Made by a program: the position numbers and the translations under genes
DNA from: Peromyscus leucopus
Taxonomy: Eukaryota; Chordata; Mammalia; Rodentia; Cricetidae
Direction of reading: 5' to 3'
Assembly (NCBI RefSeq): GCF_004664715.2
Contig: NC_051076.1
Coordinates: forward strand, 3,851,446-3,915,445
DNA length: 64,000 bases
Part shown: positions 24,427 to 34,830 of the stretch, piece by piece
How the letters are laid out: each line of letters begins with the position of its first letter
How positions within the stretch are numbered: the stretch's first letter is position 1
Notes under the pieces: model-generated
Databases searched by the model: none
What the model was told of the DNA's origin: nothing
Seen by the model: the letters and a program-made list of their open reading frames with translations, nothing else

Positions 24427-24959
24427 AATATAATTCTATTATATTATAATAGCTCAGGAAGAAAACATAGAACAAGATTTTAATTCTGTGTAAACTGTAG
24501 TTTTGGTGAAGGAATATTTCTAAAAAATGAAAAAAATTATTCGTGGCATCCCCAACACCAGGTGTTTCTCCTCTTCCTTCCTGGACTGCCTCTGTTAGGT
24601 CCTATGTGGAATTTCCCAAGGGCCCAGGCTGGCTGCAATACTGATGTAGTTTTTGTCCTTGGGCAAGGGCAATGGAGACAAGTGGAAATCTTGCCTTGGG
24701 AGATATAAAGGAGAAAAGCTACCCAGACTTTTGAATCTGAAACAGGGAAAATAGTATCTGCATTAGAGGAAAGAGAAAAATATTAAGATATGTATGAAAA
24801 CAATTTATCCAGTCTCCCCAGTCTGGCAGACTTGTCTACCCTTCAGGACATTAGGGTCTCTCCATGTTGTTGCTGTCTTATTCTCTGGCGTGTGGCATTT
24901 CTCTCCTCCTTTGTTTTATATTTTTGGCATCCTTTATTTCACCCCAGGCTTCCCTATAA
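24427..24959. other. Unassigned sequence
   Basis: No recognised repeat. It leads into the repeat-free, possibly conserved block. Confidence 0.45.
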
Positions 24960-25265
24960 TCAGCCTGTGATGCCAGGTGACTCTCTCCCCTTAAGCATAA
25001 TTAAGCCTTCACATTCTTGTGAAACTTGAGCCCCTTCAGAGCTGGCCAGGCCTGGCAATTAAAATGTCCTCTTTGTCTTTAATCACTTCATTTAACATTT
25101 AGTGCAAATGAGATGCCCTCTGCACCGATCTGGAGCCCCATATGACTGACAGGAGGCACCTTCTGCTCACAGCTCAGAAAGATTTGTATTTAGGGGCCGT
25201 GTGCCTATAAACTCCTGCCATCCTTTGCCCACTGAGCTTTTCTCACTTGCTTGGGGAATGTGATT
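24960..25265. other. Candidate conserved non-coding block
   Basis: I see no repeat family here. The block has clustered TAAT-type words ('cataattaagcc', 'ggcaattaaaatg', 'ctttaatcacttc') and a POU-like TGCAAAT near 25104. That texture is typical of vertebrate regulatory DNA, but this is an inference from composition only. It lies just upstream of the candidate exon. Confidence 0.3.
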
Positions 25266-25324
25266 TTAATTTTCCATGCTTTCCTGGGCACCTAGTGGAG
25301 TCAATTTCTGCCCTTCTTTCACAG

Positions 25325-25434
25325 AGACAGTGGAACTTCTTGAAACTCTAATCCTCAAACAGCTTGTGAGAACCTGCCTGATCCAGGTGTGGAGGCATGA
25401 GGAGGAGCGCTGGATGGAAACAGTAAAGCCAGAG
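25325..25434 (+). CDS. Candidate internal exon, gene unknown
   Basis: A 110-bp block is preceded by a pyrimidine-rich tract and CTTTCACAG (acceptor AG at 25323-25324). It is followed directly by GTAATT (donor at 25435). In the frame whose codons start at 25327 it is open throughout and encodes 36 residues, Leu- and Glu-rich (starting TVELLETLIL and ending with a WRHEEERW segment), consistent with an amphipathic helix. At least one other forward frame has an early stop. I do not recognise the protein. The same frame also stays open into both flanks (25276-25539), which weakens the case. No second exon was found in the window, so it could be a chance match, a non-coding RNA exon or a decayed exon. 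Confidence 0.25.
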
Positions 25435-25669
25435 GTAATTGCTGGACCCACAGACCTTAATGGTGACTTGAACCAGCTTATTTGTGTGTGTTTTCAGTTG
25501 TGTGAAGGAGCATATATGTGTGTGGGTATATATATATAAAATCTGTGTGCACAGTATGTGGAGACCTGAAGACAACCTTATCTGCCTGAAGTCAATGTCT
25601 TCAGCATCCTGTGGAGAGCAGGGGGTAGACACTCTTGTTCATAATTTAATTTGAAATCTTGATCAAGGG
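25435..25669. other. Unassigned sequence
   Basis: Downstream flank of the candidate exon, with a short TATATA/GTGTG stretch near 25515-25540. Confidence 0.45.
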
Positions 25670-25858
25670 ATATGATGGCTAGCTTTAATTGTCAACTGGA
25701 TACAACATAGATTGACTGGAAAGAGTCTTAGTGAAAGATTATCAATATTGGGTCGGCCTGCCGTCTGTGGTAGATTGTCTTCACTTTCTTAACTGTCATG
25801 GGAAGACACACCCTAAATGTGGGTGGCACCTTCTGGTAGCAGTCCACACAAAAGGACA
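25670..25858 (+). mobile_element. MaLR LTR, 5' half only
   Basis: 'ggctagctttaattgtcaac', '...ggtcggcctgccgt' and 'ggaagacacaccctaaatg' follow the first half of the LTR seen complete at 28874-29298. It stops where the next LTR begins. Confidence 0.75.
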
Positions 25859-25874
25859 TGGATTTAAGATGAAT

Positions 25875-26300
25875 TGCTAAGTGGTCTTATTAATTAAAAA
25901 ACCTGGAGCCAAATGTTGGAGTAAAAACTGAGAGACCAGGGAAGCAGAAAGAAGCCAGCCATGTTCTTACTCCTAGAAATCCTCATTCAGAAAGAAACTT
26001 ACTTTTTGTATACTCACACTTACATGCCTTTCTGTCCCTGCCCTCTTACTTCCCCTCACTGCCCAGCTACATCACTTCCTGTCTGTACAGACCTTCAGAC
26101 CTCCATGGTTAGTGCTGGGATTAAAGGCATGTGCCACCACACCTGGTTCTGTTCCCGGTGTGGTCTTGAACGCTCAGAGGTCCGGATGGATCTCTGCCTC
26201 CTAAATGCTAGGATTAAAGGCATGTGCTACCCATTGCCTGACTTCTATGTTTAATATAGTGGCTGGCTTTTTTCTATGATCCTCAGATAAGCTTTAAGGA
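25875..26300. mobile_element. LTR related to the 8.6-kb family, truncated
   Basis: Starts TGCTAAGTGGTCTTATTAAT. It has the same architecture as 8635-9122, with two 'gctgggattaaaggcatgtg'-like B1-derived segments in its 3' half (26110-26240), then '...gataagctttaagga'. The expected CA-terminal end and a duplication are missing, so the right edge is approximate. Confidence 0.7.
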
Positions 26301-26769
26301 GGAAAGCTTTTTCATTTTTTTTACTTGTTTGGCCTTTACTCTTACTGGCCAGTTCATCTACATTGTTGTTGCCACTGTTGGTATAAGAACCAGCTTTGCT
26401 GGGACTTCAGTGTGAATTGAAGACCAGCAGCTCTCCACGAATCTCTCAGTTCTTCAGTACCAGACTATAACTGCTGAGGTACCCAGCCTTGTGGCCTGAA
26501 CAACTACTAGGTTCTCAACCTCTCTAGTATCAGACAGCCATAGCTGGACTGCTCCAACTATATAGTGTAAACCAATTTTTATGTGTGTATGTGTGCTATA
26601 GGTTACATTACTCTTGAGCACCCTGAACAATACAGTTGAGTAGGACATGGGGAAACATTTTGAAACAATTCAGTGCTCATGGGAAACCGATTGAAATTGT
26701 GCTGATGATTCTAAGATTGATCAGCCTGGAAGTAGAAGAAAACAAAGTCAAATATTGTCCCATTTTATT
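26301..26769. other. Unassigned sequence
   Basis: No element recognised. A 158-codon plus frame starts at 26636 and extends to 27112 through an L1-like piece. It is discounted as coding. Confidence 0.45.
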
Positions 26770-26900
26770 ACTGACAAATAGCAATCATATATATTTACAG
26801 AGCACAATGCAATGTTTTAATACATATGTACTTACGGTGTTATCAATACAGCCTAGCATAGTCATTGACTCAAATATTTATCATTTCTTTATTGAGTGTT
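26770..26900 (+). mobile_element. Ancient L1 (L1M-like) 3' UTR fragment
   Basis: 'cacaatgcaatgttttaata', 'catatgtacttacggtg' and 'aatatttatcatttctttat' resemble the 3' end of old mammalian L1 elements in sense orientation. Confidence 0.5.
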
Positions 26901-27349
26901 TACTATGTTCCAAGAGTATGTGGTGGTCCTTGAATAGTGAAGGAAGAAAGCCAGTTGTAGTACTATTAGTTGGAGTACTTGGATTAAAAAGAAAAAGGAG
27001 AGAGATGCCCAAGAGAGAGGAAATGAATCTTTCAGATATTGTATGTTTACCTCAGGGTTTTCTGAGACAACTCCTTTGTTCTCTTTTCTATGTCTTTTCC
27101 ACATGGTCTTAAAAGTGAATCTGAGGCTGCAAACCTAGGGCTCCAGCACCCACTCTCAGCACTGGCAAGGGGCTCTGTGGAGAGTCAGACAGAGCAGCTT
27201 TTAGAAGAAGGGTGCTTGTGAATCTGTATTCATGGCTTCTGGGCCATTGGTACACCCATGATTCAACCTGCTATATCCAGGGGAATTGACAGTAAGGTCC
27301 CAGATTGTCTTATGTATTCTACTACCTTTTTCTTCTCACATGTGTAATT
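26901..27349. other. Unassigned sequence
   Basis: No element recognised between the old L1 fragment and the B1 with the expanded tail. Confidence 0.45.
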
Positions 27350-27634
<285 letters not shown>

Positions 27635-27679
27635 GACAAAACAATCAGCTATGGCTGAAGCTTCAAAGAGAAGCATATA

Positions 27680-27840
27680 GACCTAGAGTCAGATTGGATG
27701 AGTTTGAATCTTGCTTCTACACCCTGGTTTCATTCTGTCTTTATGGAAGTTATTTATACAGTTCTTTTCCTCAATTACTTGTCCATGACAAGGGATAATA
27801 AACAATCATGAAAGAGGAATATTAGAATGGAGCAGAAGGT
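27680..27840 (+). mobile_element. MIR SINE
   Basis: Good sense MIR order: 'gagtttgaatcttgcttcta', 'ggaagttatttatacagttc', 'tcctcaattacttgtcc' and 'gggataataaacaatcatga'. Confidence 0.75.
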
Positions 27841-28868
27841 GGGCACTGGGAAGGGAAGCTGTTCTATTTATATTATTGCACACAGGCATACATTTTCCCA
27901 GCCTCTTCTCATTAGCTGAGAATGTGATGTCCTAGCCTGCCATTGCATCCAGAGTTGATGTAAAAAAGGCCACTTTATATGATCACTATCAATAACTAGG
28001 TAATATCTATTTGTTTCTCCCCTGGCTGCATATCAAAAGATTTAAATGATTCATTTGATCAATATATAATAATAGCAGACAAAACTGAAAAATTATGACA
28101 ACAACAAATGAAAAGTAAAGAAATGAAATTGCTATATTTATTTCTACTCATAAAAGGAAGTAAAATATTATTGACATGTCACCTATCTTATAGCACAGCC
28201 TCTCAGCCCTCCAACATGACTATCCTTTCTATAAGTGTAACTTTTCCTTGGTGATGAAATGCAGAAGAAGCCAGAGTCACCCAGGCCTCTTTCTCAAACA
28301 GTGTCTTTCTGCAAAAGCTAATGTTTTTAAAGCACAAGCTTGAGTCTCATGAGCAGTCAGGTATATAAAAAATAAAAAAGTAACAATTTGCCCACAGCTG
28401 CAAAAGTTGAACTGTCTCTCAGTGGTCAAAGGCTGTGAGAGTACAGAGCCTGTCCCTGTGGCATGTGACCATCAGATACCCCTGTGCTGATATCCACGCC
28501 CCCCAGCTCTGACTAGTATGTATAGCTTCTCGATTAATACCTTAATTGTTGGGGTTTTGGCTTGTGATTGTTCAAACTCATAAGTTCCCACTGCATTAGG
28601 AATCAGTGGAGAAGCTGGCTGAAGAATAAAGTACAGGTAAAAGTATCAGTTGTTATTGGTAATACTGGAGTTTAGAATGTGTGTTTTGTACATATGGTCA
28701 GACTTGCCTAAAATTAGTGTCTTGTCTGTTAATCTTTGATAATTAGATTATCAGAATGCATACTGTGTGAGACCACCTAACACCCAGTCCTCCTTTGGAG
28801 GTAGAACTGAGAGCCACCAGTCTGTGAGCAGACTATTCTAATCACCCAGGGCTGCCCAGTGAAAAAAT
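27841..28868. other. Unassigned sequence
   Basis: About 1 kb, AT-rich at 28040-28170. No recognised element. Confidence 0.5.
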
Positions 28869-29303
28869 CTGGGTGTTGAAGGTTAACTTTAACTGTCAAG
28901 CTGACACAACCTAGAATCAACTGGGAAGGAAGCTTCACTGATTGATTGTTTGCATTGTATTTGTCCATGGGCATGTCTGTGGAGGACTGTCTTACTTAAG
29001 TTGATAGATGTGGAAAGACCTAGTTCACCAAGGGTGGCATCATTCCCTAGGGGTTCCTGAACTGTGTAATAATAGAAACATGGAACTGAGCACAAGCAGT
29101 CAAGCAAGTGAACATATAGGCATTCATTTCTTATCTTCTGCTCTTGGATGTCATGTGACTAGTTGCCTCCAGTTCCTACTTTGACTTCCTTATAATGATG
29201 GACTGTAACCTGGAATTGTAAGCCAAATAAATCTTTTCTCTCCTAAGTTGCTTTTTGTCAGGGTGTCTTATCAAAGCAGCAGAAATGAAACTATAACACT
29301 GGG
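28869..29303 (+). mobile_element. MaLR (ERVL-type) solo LTR with perfect 5-bp duplication
   Basis: The LTR spans 28874-29298 (425 bp), begins TGTTGAAGG and ends ACTATAACA. Flanks 28869-28873 and 29299-29303 are both CTGGG, the 5-bp duplication expected for ERVL/MaLR integration. A polyadenylation-like 'agccaaataaatc' lies at about 29220-29232, shortly before the end, as in other MaLR LTRs. Confidence 0.93.
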
Positions 29304-29442
29304 CTAGCAATCACCATCAGACCAGCCATTCACTTTGAAACACACCAGTAACTGATATGGAAGGAAGAACAAAAGCAATTTTGCTAAAACTAGAATAACT
29401 GAAATTTATTAGTTTGGGCTCAAGATAGAAGTTTGAGGATTC

Positions 29443-31093
29443 TGTCTTAGTTAGGGTTTCTATTGCTGTGAAAAGACACCTTGACTCAGGAAGGAAAACA
29501 TTTAATTGGAGCAGGCTTACAGTTTCAGAGGTTTAGTCTATTATCATCATAGTGGGACATGGTGACATGTAGGCAGATACAAGCTGGGCAAACTCCCAAA
29601 CTCTGAATCTCCATGTCTAATGTCAAAGTGCTTTTCAGATCTCCAACTCCTTTCAGCTTTGTTGACTGCAGAACACTTCTTTCTCTTGGGCTGGTTCCAC
29701 TCCCTGTTAGCAGCTTTCCTTGACAGGTATCCCATGACTCTGGCATCTCAAGTATCTTGGGGTATCCAAGGCAATCCAGGCTTCACCTTCACAGCTTTAT
29801 GAAATGGCCTCTCTAGACCTCAATTCAGGGACATCCCTGATACATGACTGGCCTCAGAAGCTTTCCTTAGTCATGGAGAAAGATTTTATAACCCCTTTCT
29901 TCTATCCTTGACTCTAAAGCCAGAATCATGTGGACAAAACTACCAAGTTCTGCTGCTTGCTAGGGCTGGAACATGGCCCCTTGTTCAATTATATCTTCAT
30001 CAGCTTTCTGTTTTTGATGATTTACTTCACTGCCTAAGCTTGGCTGTCCTGAAACTGGATATGTAGACCAGGCTGGCCTAAGACTCAGAGATCCACCTAC
30101 CTCTGCTGTGGAGTGCTCAGATTAAAGGTGTGTACCACCACATCCAGCTCTAAGCTTTCCTTAAATTCCTTCTTACAAGTTGGAAACTTAGCTGGATGGG
30201 ATCTTGCCCTGAGGTTACCACTCCCTTTATTCCATTTTTTAATTTATTTCCTTGAACACAGGACTTTACTTCATTCCATTTCCTGGTGCTCCTTTTCTCC
30301 TCAAATTGTACATTTTGTATGTTTCCTTGCTTATCTTGCTCCCTTTCATTATATATTTGCATTAGGGTTAACACTAATAACCACATGACAGAGTCTATAC
30401 TAGGCTGTTTTGAGATTTCCCCTGCCAATGGAATTAATCTAAATCTCTTTGCTTTAGCCTCAGGCAGATGCTTTGGACAAGGGCAAAAAGTAGTCACGTT
30501 CTTCACCAAAATATCACAAGAAGGATTTCTAGGCAACATACTAAAATTCTTCCTTTCTGAAACTTCTTGAGCTGGAGCCCCCACAGTTTAAATCTTCTAC
30601 AATCTTACTAATATGGCCTGTTAAGCAGTGTTTAAAGCATTTCACTTCTTTCCTAATCCAAAGTACCAAAGTCCAGATTCCTACAAACAAAAATATGGTC
30701 AGGCCTATTACAGCAATACACCAGTCTCTGGTACCAACTTCTGTCTTAGTTAGGGTTTCTCTTGCTGTGAAGAGAAACCATGACCATAGCAACTCATAAA
30801 AGAAGACATTTAATTGGGAGTGGCTTACAGTTTCAGAGGTTTAATACATTATCATTAGGGCAGGACATGGCATGCAGGCAGATATGATGCTGGAGAAAGA
30901 GCTGAGAGTTCTACATCTTGATCCCATAGGAACAGGAAGTGAACTGTGTCACTGGGCATAGCTTGGGCACAGGATATCTTAAGGTCCATCCCCATAGTGA
31001 CACAATTACTCCAACAAGACCATACCTACTCCAACAGAGCACACTTCCTAATTGTGCTACTCACTGTGGGGACTATTTTCTTTCAAACTGCCA
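29443..31093 (-). mobile_element. MaLR element with internal region, minus strand
   Basis: The 5' LTR is 30742-31093 (352 bp). In element orientation it starts TGGCAG and ends in ...AAGACA. Immediately inside, 30721-30736 is the reverse complement of a primer-binding site beginning TGGTACCAG, matching tRNA-Leu as used by ERVL/MaLR elements. The internal region runs about 29590-30720. The 3' LTR is represented only by its last ~150 bp (29443-29590), so part of it is missing. No matching 5-bp duplication was found. A 144-codon frame (30150-30584, minus) lies in the internal region. It is not recognised as a retroviral protein, and MaLR interiors are usually non-coding. Confidence 0.88.
30034..30157 (-). 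mobile_element. B1-derived segment inside the MaLR internal region
   Basis: A reverse-complement B1 core ('tagaccaggctggccta' to 'ttaaaggtgtgtaccacca', 30042-30149) lacks the usual tail. It is flanked on both sides by CTAAGCTT (30034-30041 and 30150-30157). As I recall, rodent copies of this internal region commonly carry a B1 at this point, so it may be part of the amplified element. Confidence 0.8.
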
Positions 31094-31222
31094 TAGATAC
31101 TGAGAGATTAGTTTGTGGACTTGCTCTCAATAGGTTATGCAGCTGTACAAGGTGCTGCTTAAAGGTCTATAATTCTCACACCTGTAGAGGATCCTCATCT
31201 TTGGTTTGGTATTAGCAGTGAG

Positions 31223-31610
31223 TGTAGCTAGAGTTTTCCTACCTTGCCCACAGTCAGGACAAATCTTTGTCACCTGCCAGTCCCACAGCCGCTCAGACCC
31301 AACCAAGTAAACACAGAGACTTATATTGCTTATAAACTGTATGGCCATGGCAGGCTTCTTGCTAACTGTTCTTATATCTTAAATTAATCCATTTCCATAA
31401 ATCTACACCTTGCCACAAGGCTCATGGCTAACCGGCGTCTTCACATGGTTCTTGTCATGGCGGTGGCTGGCAGTGTCTCCTTTTGCCTTCCTGTTCTTTC
31501 ATTTCTCCTCTCTGTTAGTCCCACCTATACTTCCTGCCTAGCCACTGGCCAATCAGTGTTTTATTTATTGACCAATCAGAGTAATTTGACATACAGACCA
31601 TCCCACAGCA
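31223..31610. mobile_element. Solo LTR, short form (388 bp)
   Basis: Begins TGTAGCTAGAGTTTTCC and ends CATCCCACAGCA. Flanking hexamers AGTGAG and AGTGGT agree at four of six positions. It is homologous to 46060-46578 but lacks about 120 bp near the 3' end. It contains 'caaccaagtaaacacagaga' and a CCAAT-box-like 'actggccaatcag'. Confidence 0.85.
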
Positions 31611-31868
31611 AGTGGTAGTAAGTATTTCTACTTAAGCAGATGCCTGGGACAGTGTCAGCCTTGATACTAGAAAATGGGAAGCACTTGGCTTTCCTACGGG
31701 CCCTTAGCCATTGGCAAAGAAATAACAGAGTGCACTCTTTTAATTCCTTAGCCTTCCAAGAATTTAGTATCAGGAGGAAATAACCATAATTGCTTGGGTC
31801 TGATCCAATACTCAACAAACCCACAAGCTCCTATTGAGACTGATCGTGTGCCTAACTGCCTCCCCCAC

Positions 31869-32408
31869 TGTAGTTGTTTGTTTTATTTTACTCTTTGCTC
31901 TTTGGGGGCCTGCCACTCGGTTCCCAAATAAATACACGGAGACTTATTCTTTCTTATAAATACCAGGCCTTAGCTTGGCTTATTTCGAGCCAGTTTTTCT
32001 TGAATTATCCTGTCTACCTTTTCCCCTCTGGGCTTTTACTTTTCACTATTTCTATATATCTTTTCCTTTTTATTCTATGTCTGGCTGTATGGCTGTGTGG
32101 CTGTGTGACTGGCCCCTGGCATCTTCCTCTCCTCCTTTACTTGCTCTTCAAACTTCTCTTCCCAGATTTCTCCTCCTATTTATTGTCTATGACTGCTAAC
32201 CTCACCCATCCTTTCTCCTGCTTATCTATTGGCCATTCAGCTCTTTATTAGACCAATCAGATTTTAGACAGGCAAAAGTAACACAGCTTCACAGAATTAA
32301 ACAAATGCAACCTAAAAGAATGCAACACATCTTTGCATCATTAAAACAATATTCCACAGCATAAACAAATGTAGTACAACTTTAACTAATATTCTACAAT
32401 ATCTCACA
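31869..32408. mobile_element. LTR-like muroid repeat, about 540 bp
   Basis: Begins TGTAGTTGTTTG, then 'gcctgccactcggttcccaa', 'taaatacacggagacttatt', 'ggccttagcttggcttattt', 'ttggccattcagctctttat' and a 3' part with several 'aatattccacagc'-like words. I recognise it as a recurrent muroid LTR. Terminal CA and duplication are not resolved. Confidence 0.75.
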
Positions 32409-32713
32409 GCTTTGAAAATCTCATGTTTTAGTGGGAACAACATATGTGGTTGGGTCATGCTGGCCCACACTCTTGCCCTTTACCCAGCATTATGTATGAG
32501 GATTCTCTGCCCCAGAATCTTCTACTTTTATTGGGAACCAAGACCTGAATGGCATGCAGTAATAATCCAGAGGGGAAGTTTTGCCAGGGATATCAGGGAT
32601 TGTTAAATGGGGAGACAACACAGATTTACAAAAAATCTGAAAGAAGGAAATAAATACTATGTTCTCTGTAGGATAATCAGGGAAAAAGCGAAGAAAAATT
32701 GTTGGGTAAAATG

Positions 32714-32714
<1 letters not shown>

Positions 32715-32761
<47 letters not shown>
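32715..32761. repeat. TG dinucleotide microsatellite
   Basis: About 23 uninterrupted GT units. Confidence 0.97.
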
Positions 32762-32763
<2 letters not shown>

Positions 32764-33265
32764 ATACATGGATTTTGTGAGAATTGAGAGGGGGGATGTA
32801 TAAATATACCAGAAAAGAAAAATGCATATTTTCCCAATAGCTATAAAATACAGACTGTTTCATATCTTTCCTATCTGACCTGTCTGGGACATCTATGGGA
32901 CTGCTAATCTAATTTCCATGCTTAGAGAGAACATAAATTCCACAGAAGGTTTTTATTTATATACCAATTCCCAGACACAGAAAATGCTGTATTAATTTGA
33001 TTCATGAGCACCTTTCATTATAGCATCTTTCCAACATACAAACATGTGCACACTTCCCCCACACAAAGCCCATGTCCATACTTCTGTCTCTCTTTGATGA
33101 TTTTTAGGATGTAAGGGAAAGTAGTCCTTTCTTTGGGCCTTAGGACCCCATTTCCTTTTATTCCATATACTAACTTCAACTCCCCTATAGTGAAAAGCCC
33201 TTCTTTATGCCCTTATGAGATAAGATACCTGACATCTGACATCTAAGGAGTAACATACCCATCTA
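32762..33265. other. Unassigned sequence
   Basis: No element recognised between the TG repeat and the next MaLR LTR. Confidence 0.5.
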
Positions 33266-33268
33266 TGG

Positions 33269-33604
33269 TGGTTTAAATTAGATATTTTCTATAGTCTTGG
33301 GCAACTACATACTTGGTTCCCAGTTTGTAGCACTGTTTGGGGAGGCTTAGGAGGTGTGGCCTTGTTGGAGGAAGTGTGTCACTGGAGGCAGGTTTTGAGA
33401 CTTAAAAGTATCTAGCCATTTCTAGTTCGATTCCTCTGCTTGTGTTTGCAATTCAAGATGGGAACTTTAGCTTCCTGCTCCTGCCACCAAGTCTTTGCTC
33501 TGCCATTATAGATGCTAACCCTCTGGAATCATAAGCCAAAAACTCTTTCCCTTTATAACTTACCTCTGTCATGGCATCTATCATTGTGATAGAAAAGTAC
33601 CTCA
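33269..33604 (+). mobile_element. MaLR (MT-type) solo LTR
   Basis: 'gcactgtttggggaggctta', 'ggaggaagtgtgtcactgg', 'cttcctgctcctgccacca' and 'ctggaatcataagcc' are landmarks of rodent MT-type MaLR LTRs. Flanks TATGG and TATGC agree at four of five positions. Confidence 0.88.
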
Positions 33605-33689
33605 TATGCTCTCCCTCTACTTGACCCCCTGACATAACCCAGTCTCATTTCTAAAGTCATCTGTTATTGGTCTCACAGATTCCTGCAGT

Positions 33690-34830
33690 CCCAAGCTTTC
33701 TTCTCAAAAGAAACACCATTACTGAGAATCTGGACTTTGGTGGTCCCACAGATAAAGACAGGCTTTGGAGAGGGGAGAGGCCAGGGTAGTGACGTAAAGC
33801 TAGCTGCGGAAGTGAGATCCCAGTGGCATTTTCCAGGTAAAGATTTTGGATTAGCTGTTGAAGAGGAGATGAAATGTTTGAGGGGGCTTTGGTGCTTGGG
33901 GTCAGGGAAGACGTAATTCTTCAAGGAGTCAGCAGTGGTCGGGATGTTTTACTGGACAGCTCCTGGCTCGGATACATTGAGCTTTTGGGTGCATGATGGA
34001 GGTTGATTTCTCCAGTTTCCCACAGCCTTTTGGATTTACTGAGTGCACTGCCAATATCAAATGACAGAGATATTGCTTTCAGCAAAGAGAACTTACCCCT
34101 CACTCCAGTCTCCCTTGAAACTCTGCCCACACTGAGCAGCTCCATTGCCTCCCACCTCTCAATTCTCACCTCCCCAGGGCATTTTTGCTTCATTTTGCCC
34201 CTCACCCCTTAGTTGAAGGATTTATCTGATGTAAGAGTGAAAGGAGCTACTAGGAAATCACACGGTGTGTCTTCATCAGTGAGACCCTGAGTTGACGATG
34301 TGGAACACAGTGGGCGGGGGAGTGGTGGGTACCATTTTAGGAGAAGATGATGTTAAACCAACCACATAATTTCCAAAGTGCCACCTCTCAAAATCAACTC
34401 TGACCAAGAATATTTTAATGATGAAATGACCATCTTGGAGATTATTTTGCAAGTAATTGAGTAGAATTCCCTGGTGAATGATGTTTGGCATCCAGTTCTT
34501 GAAAATGCTTCCTCATTTTTGTTCCTAATGGACAGAAGCACAAACACTCTTTAATCACATGAAACACAACTCTCCTTCCCAGCCTGCAATTATGGCATGG
34601 CCCTGGAGAGAGGCTGGTTAAAGACTCTGTCAACTTGTCCGTTAAAAGAGCTGGAGTTCAGTGGGGGTGGCCTGTGTTTGCTTTCTTTCATTTTTCTTTC
34701 TTTTCTCTGCGTGAGCACAGATCACAACCATTTCCAGTGAGGCTGAAATTTGGACATGGATTGTTAGCAGGGGAGTAAATGATTGCCAACCAACTTTACA
34801 ATATTTAAAAATGAAAGAAATGCTGCTTTG
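33690..34830. other. Repeat-free block, candidate conserved non-coding DNA
   Basis: More than 1 kb with no recognised repeat. It includes a CRE-like TGACGTAA at 33790-33797 and a run of TAAT/AATT words at 34360-34560. Minus-strand frames of 83 and 94 codons abut (33673-33924 and 33921-34205), but in different registers and without motifs. Regulatory function is a guess. Confidence 0.25.

Noticed and set aside
26636..27112. 158-codon plus-strand frame
   Set aside because: About a quarter of it is an old L1 3' UTR piece and the rest has no family match. A minus frame overlaps it.
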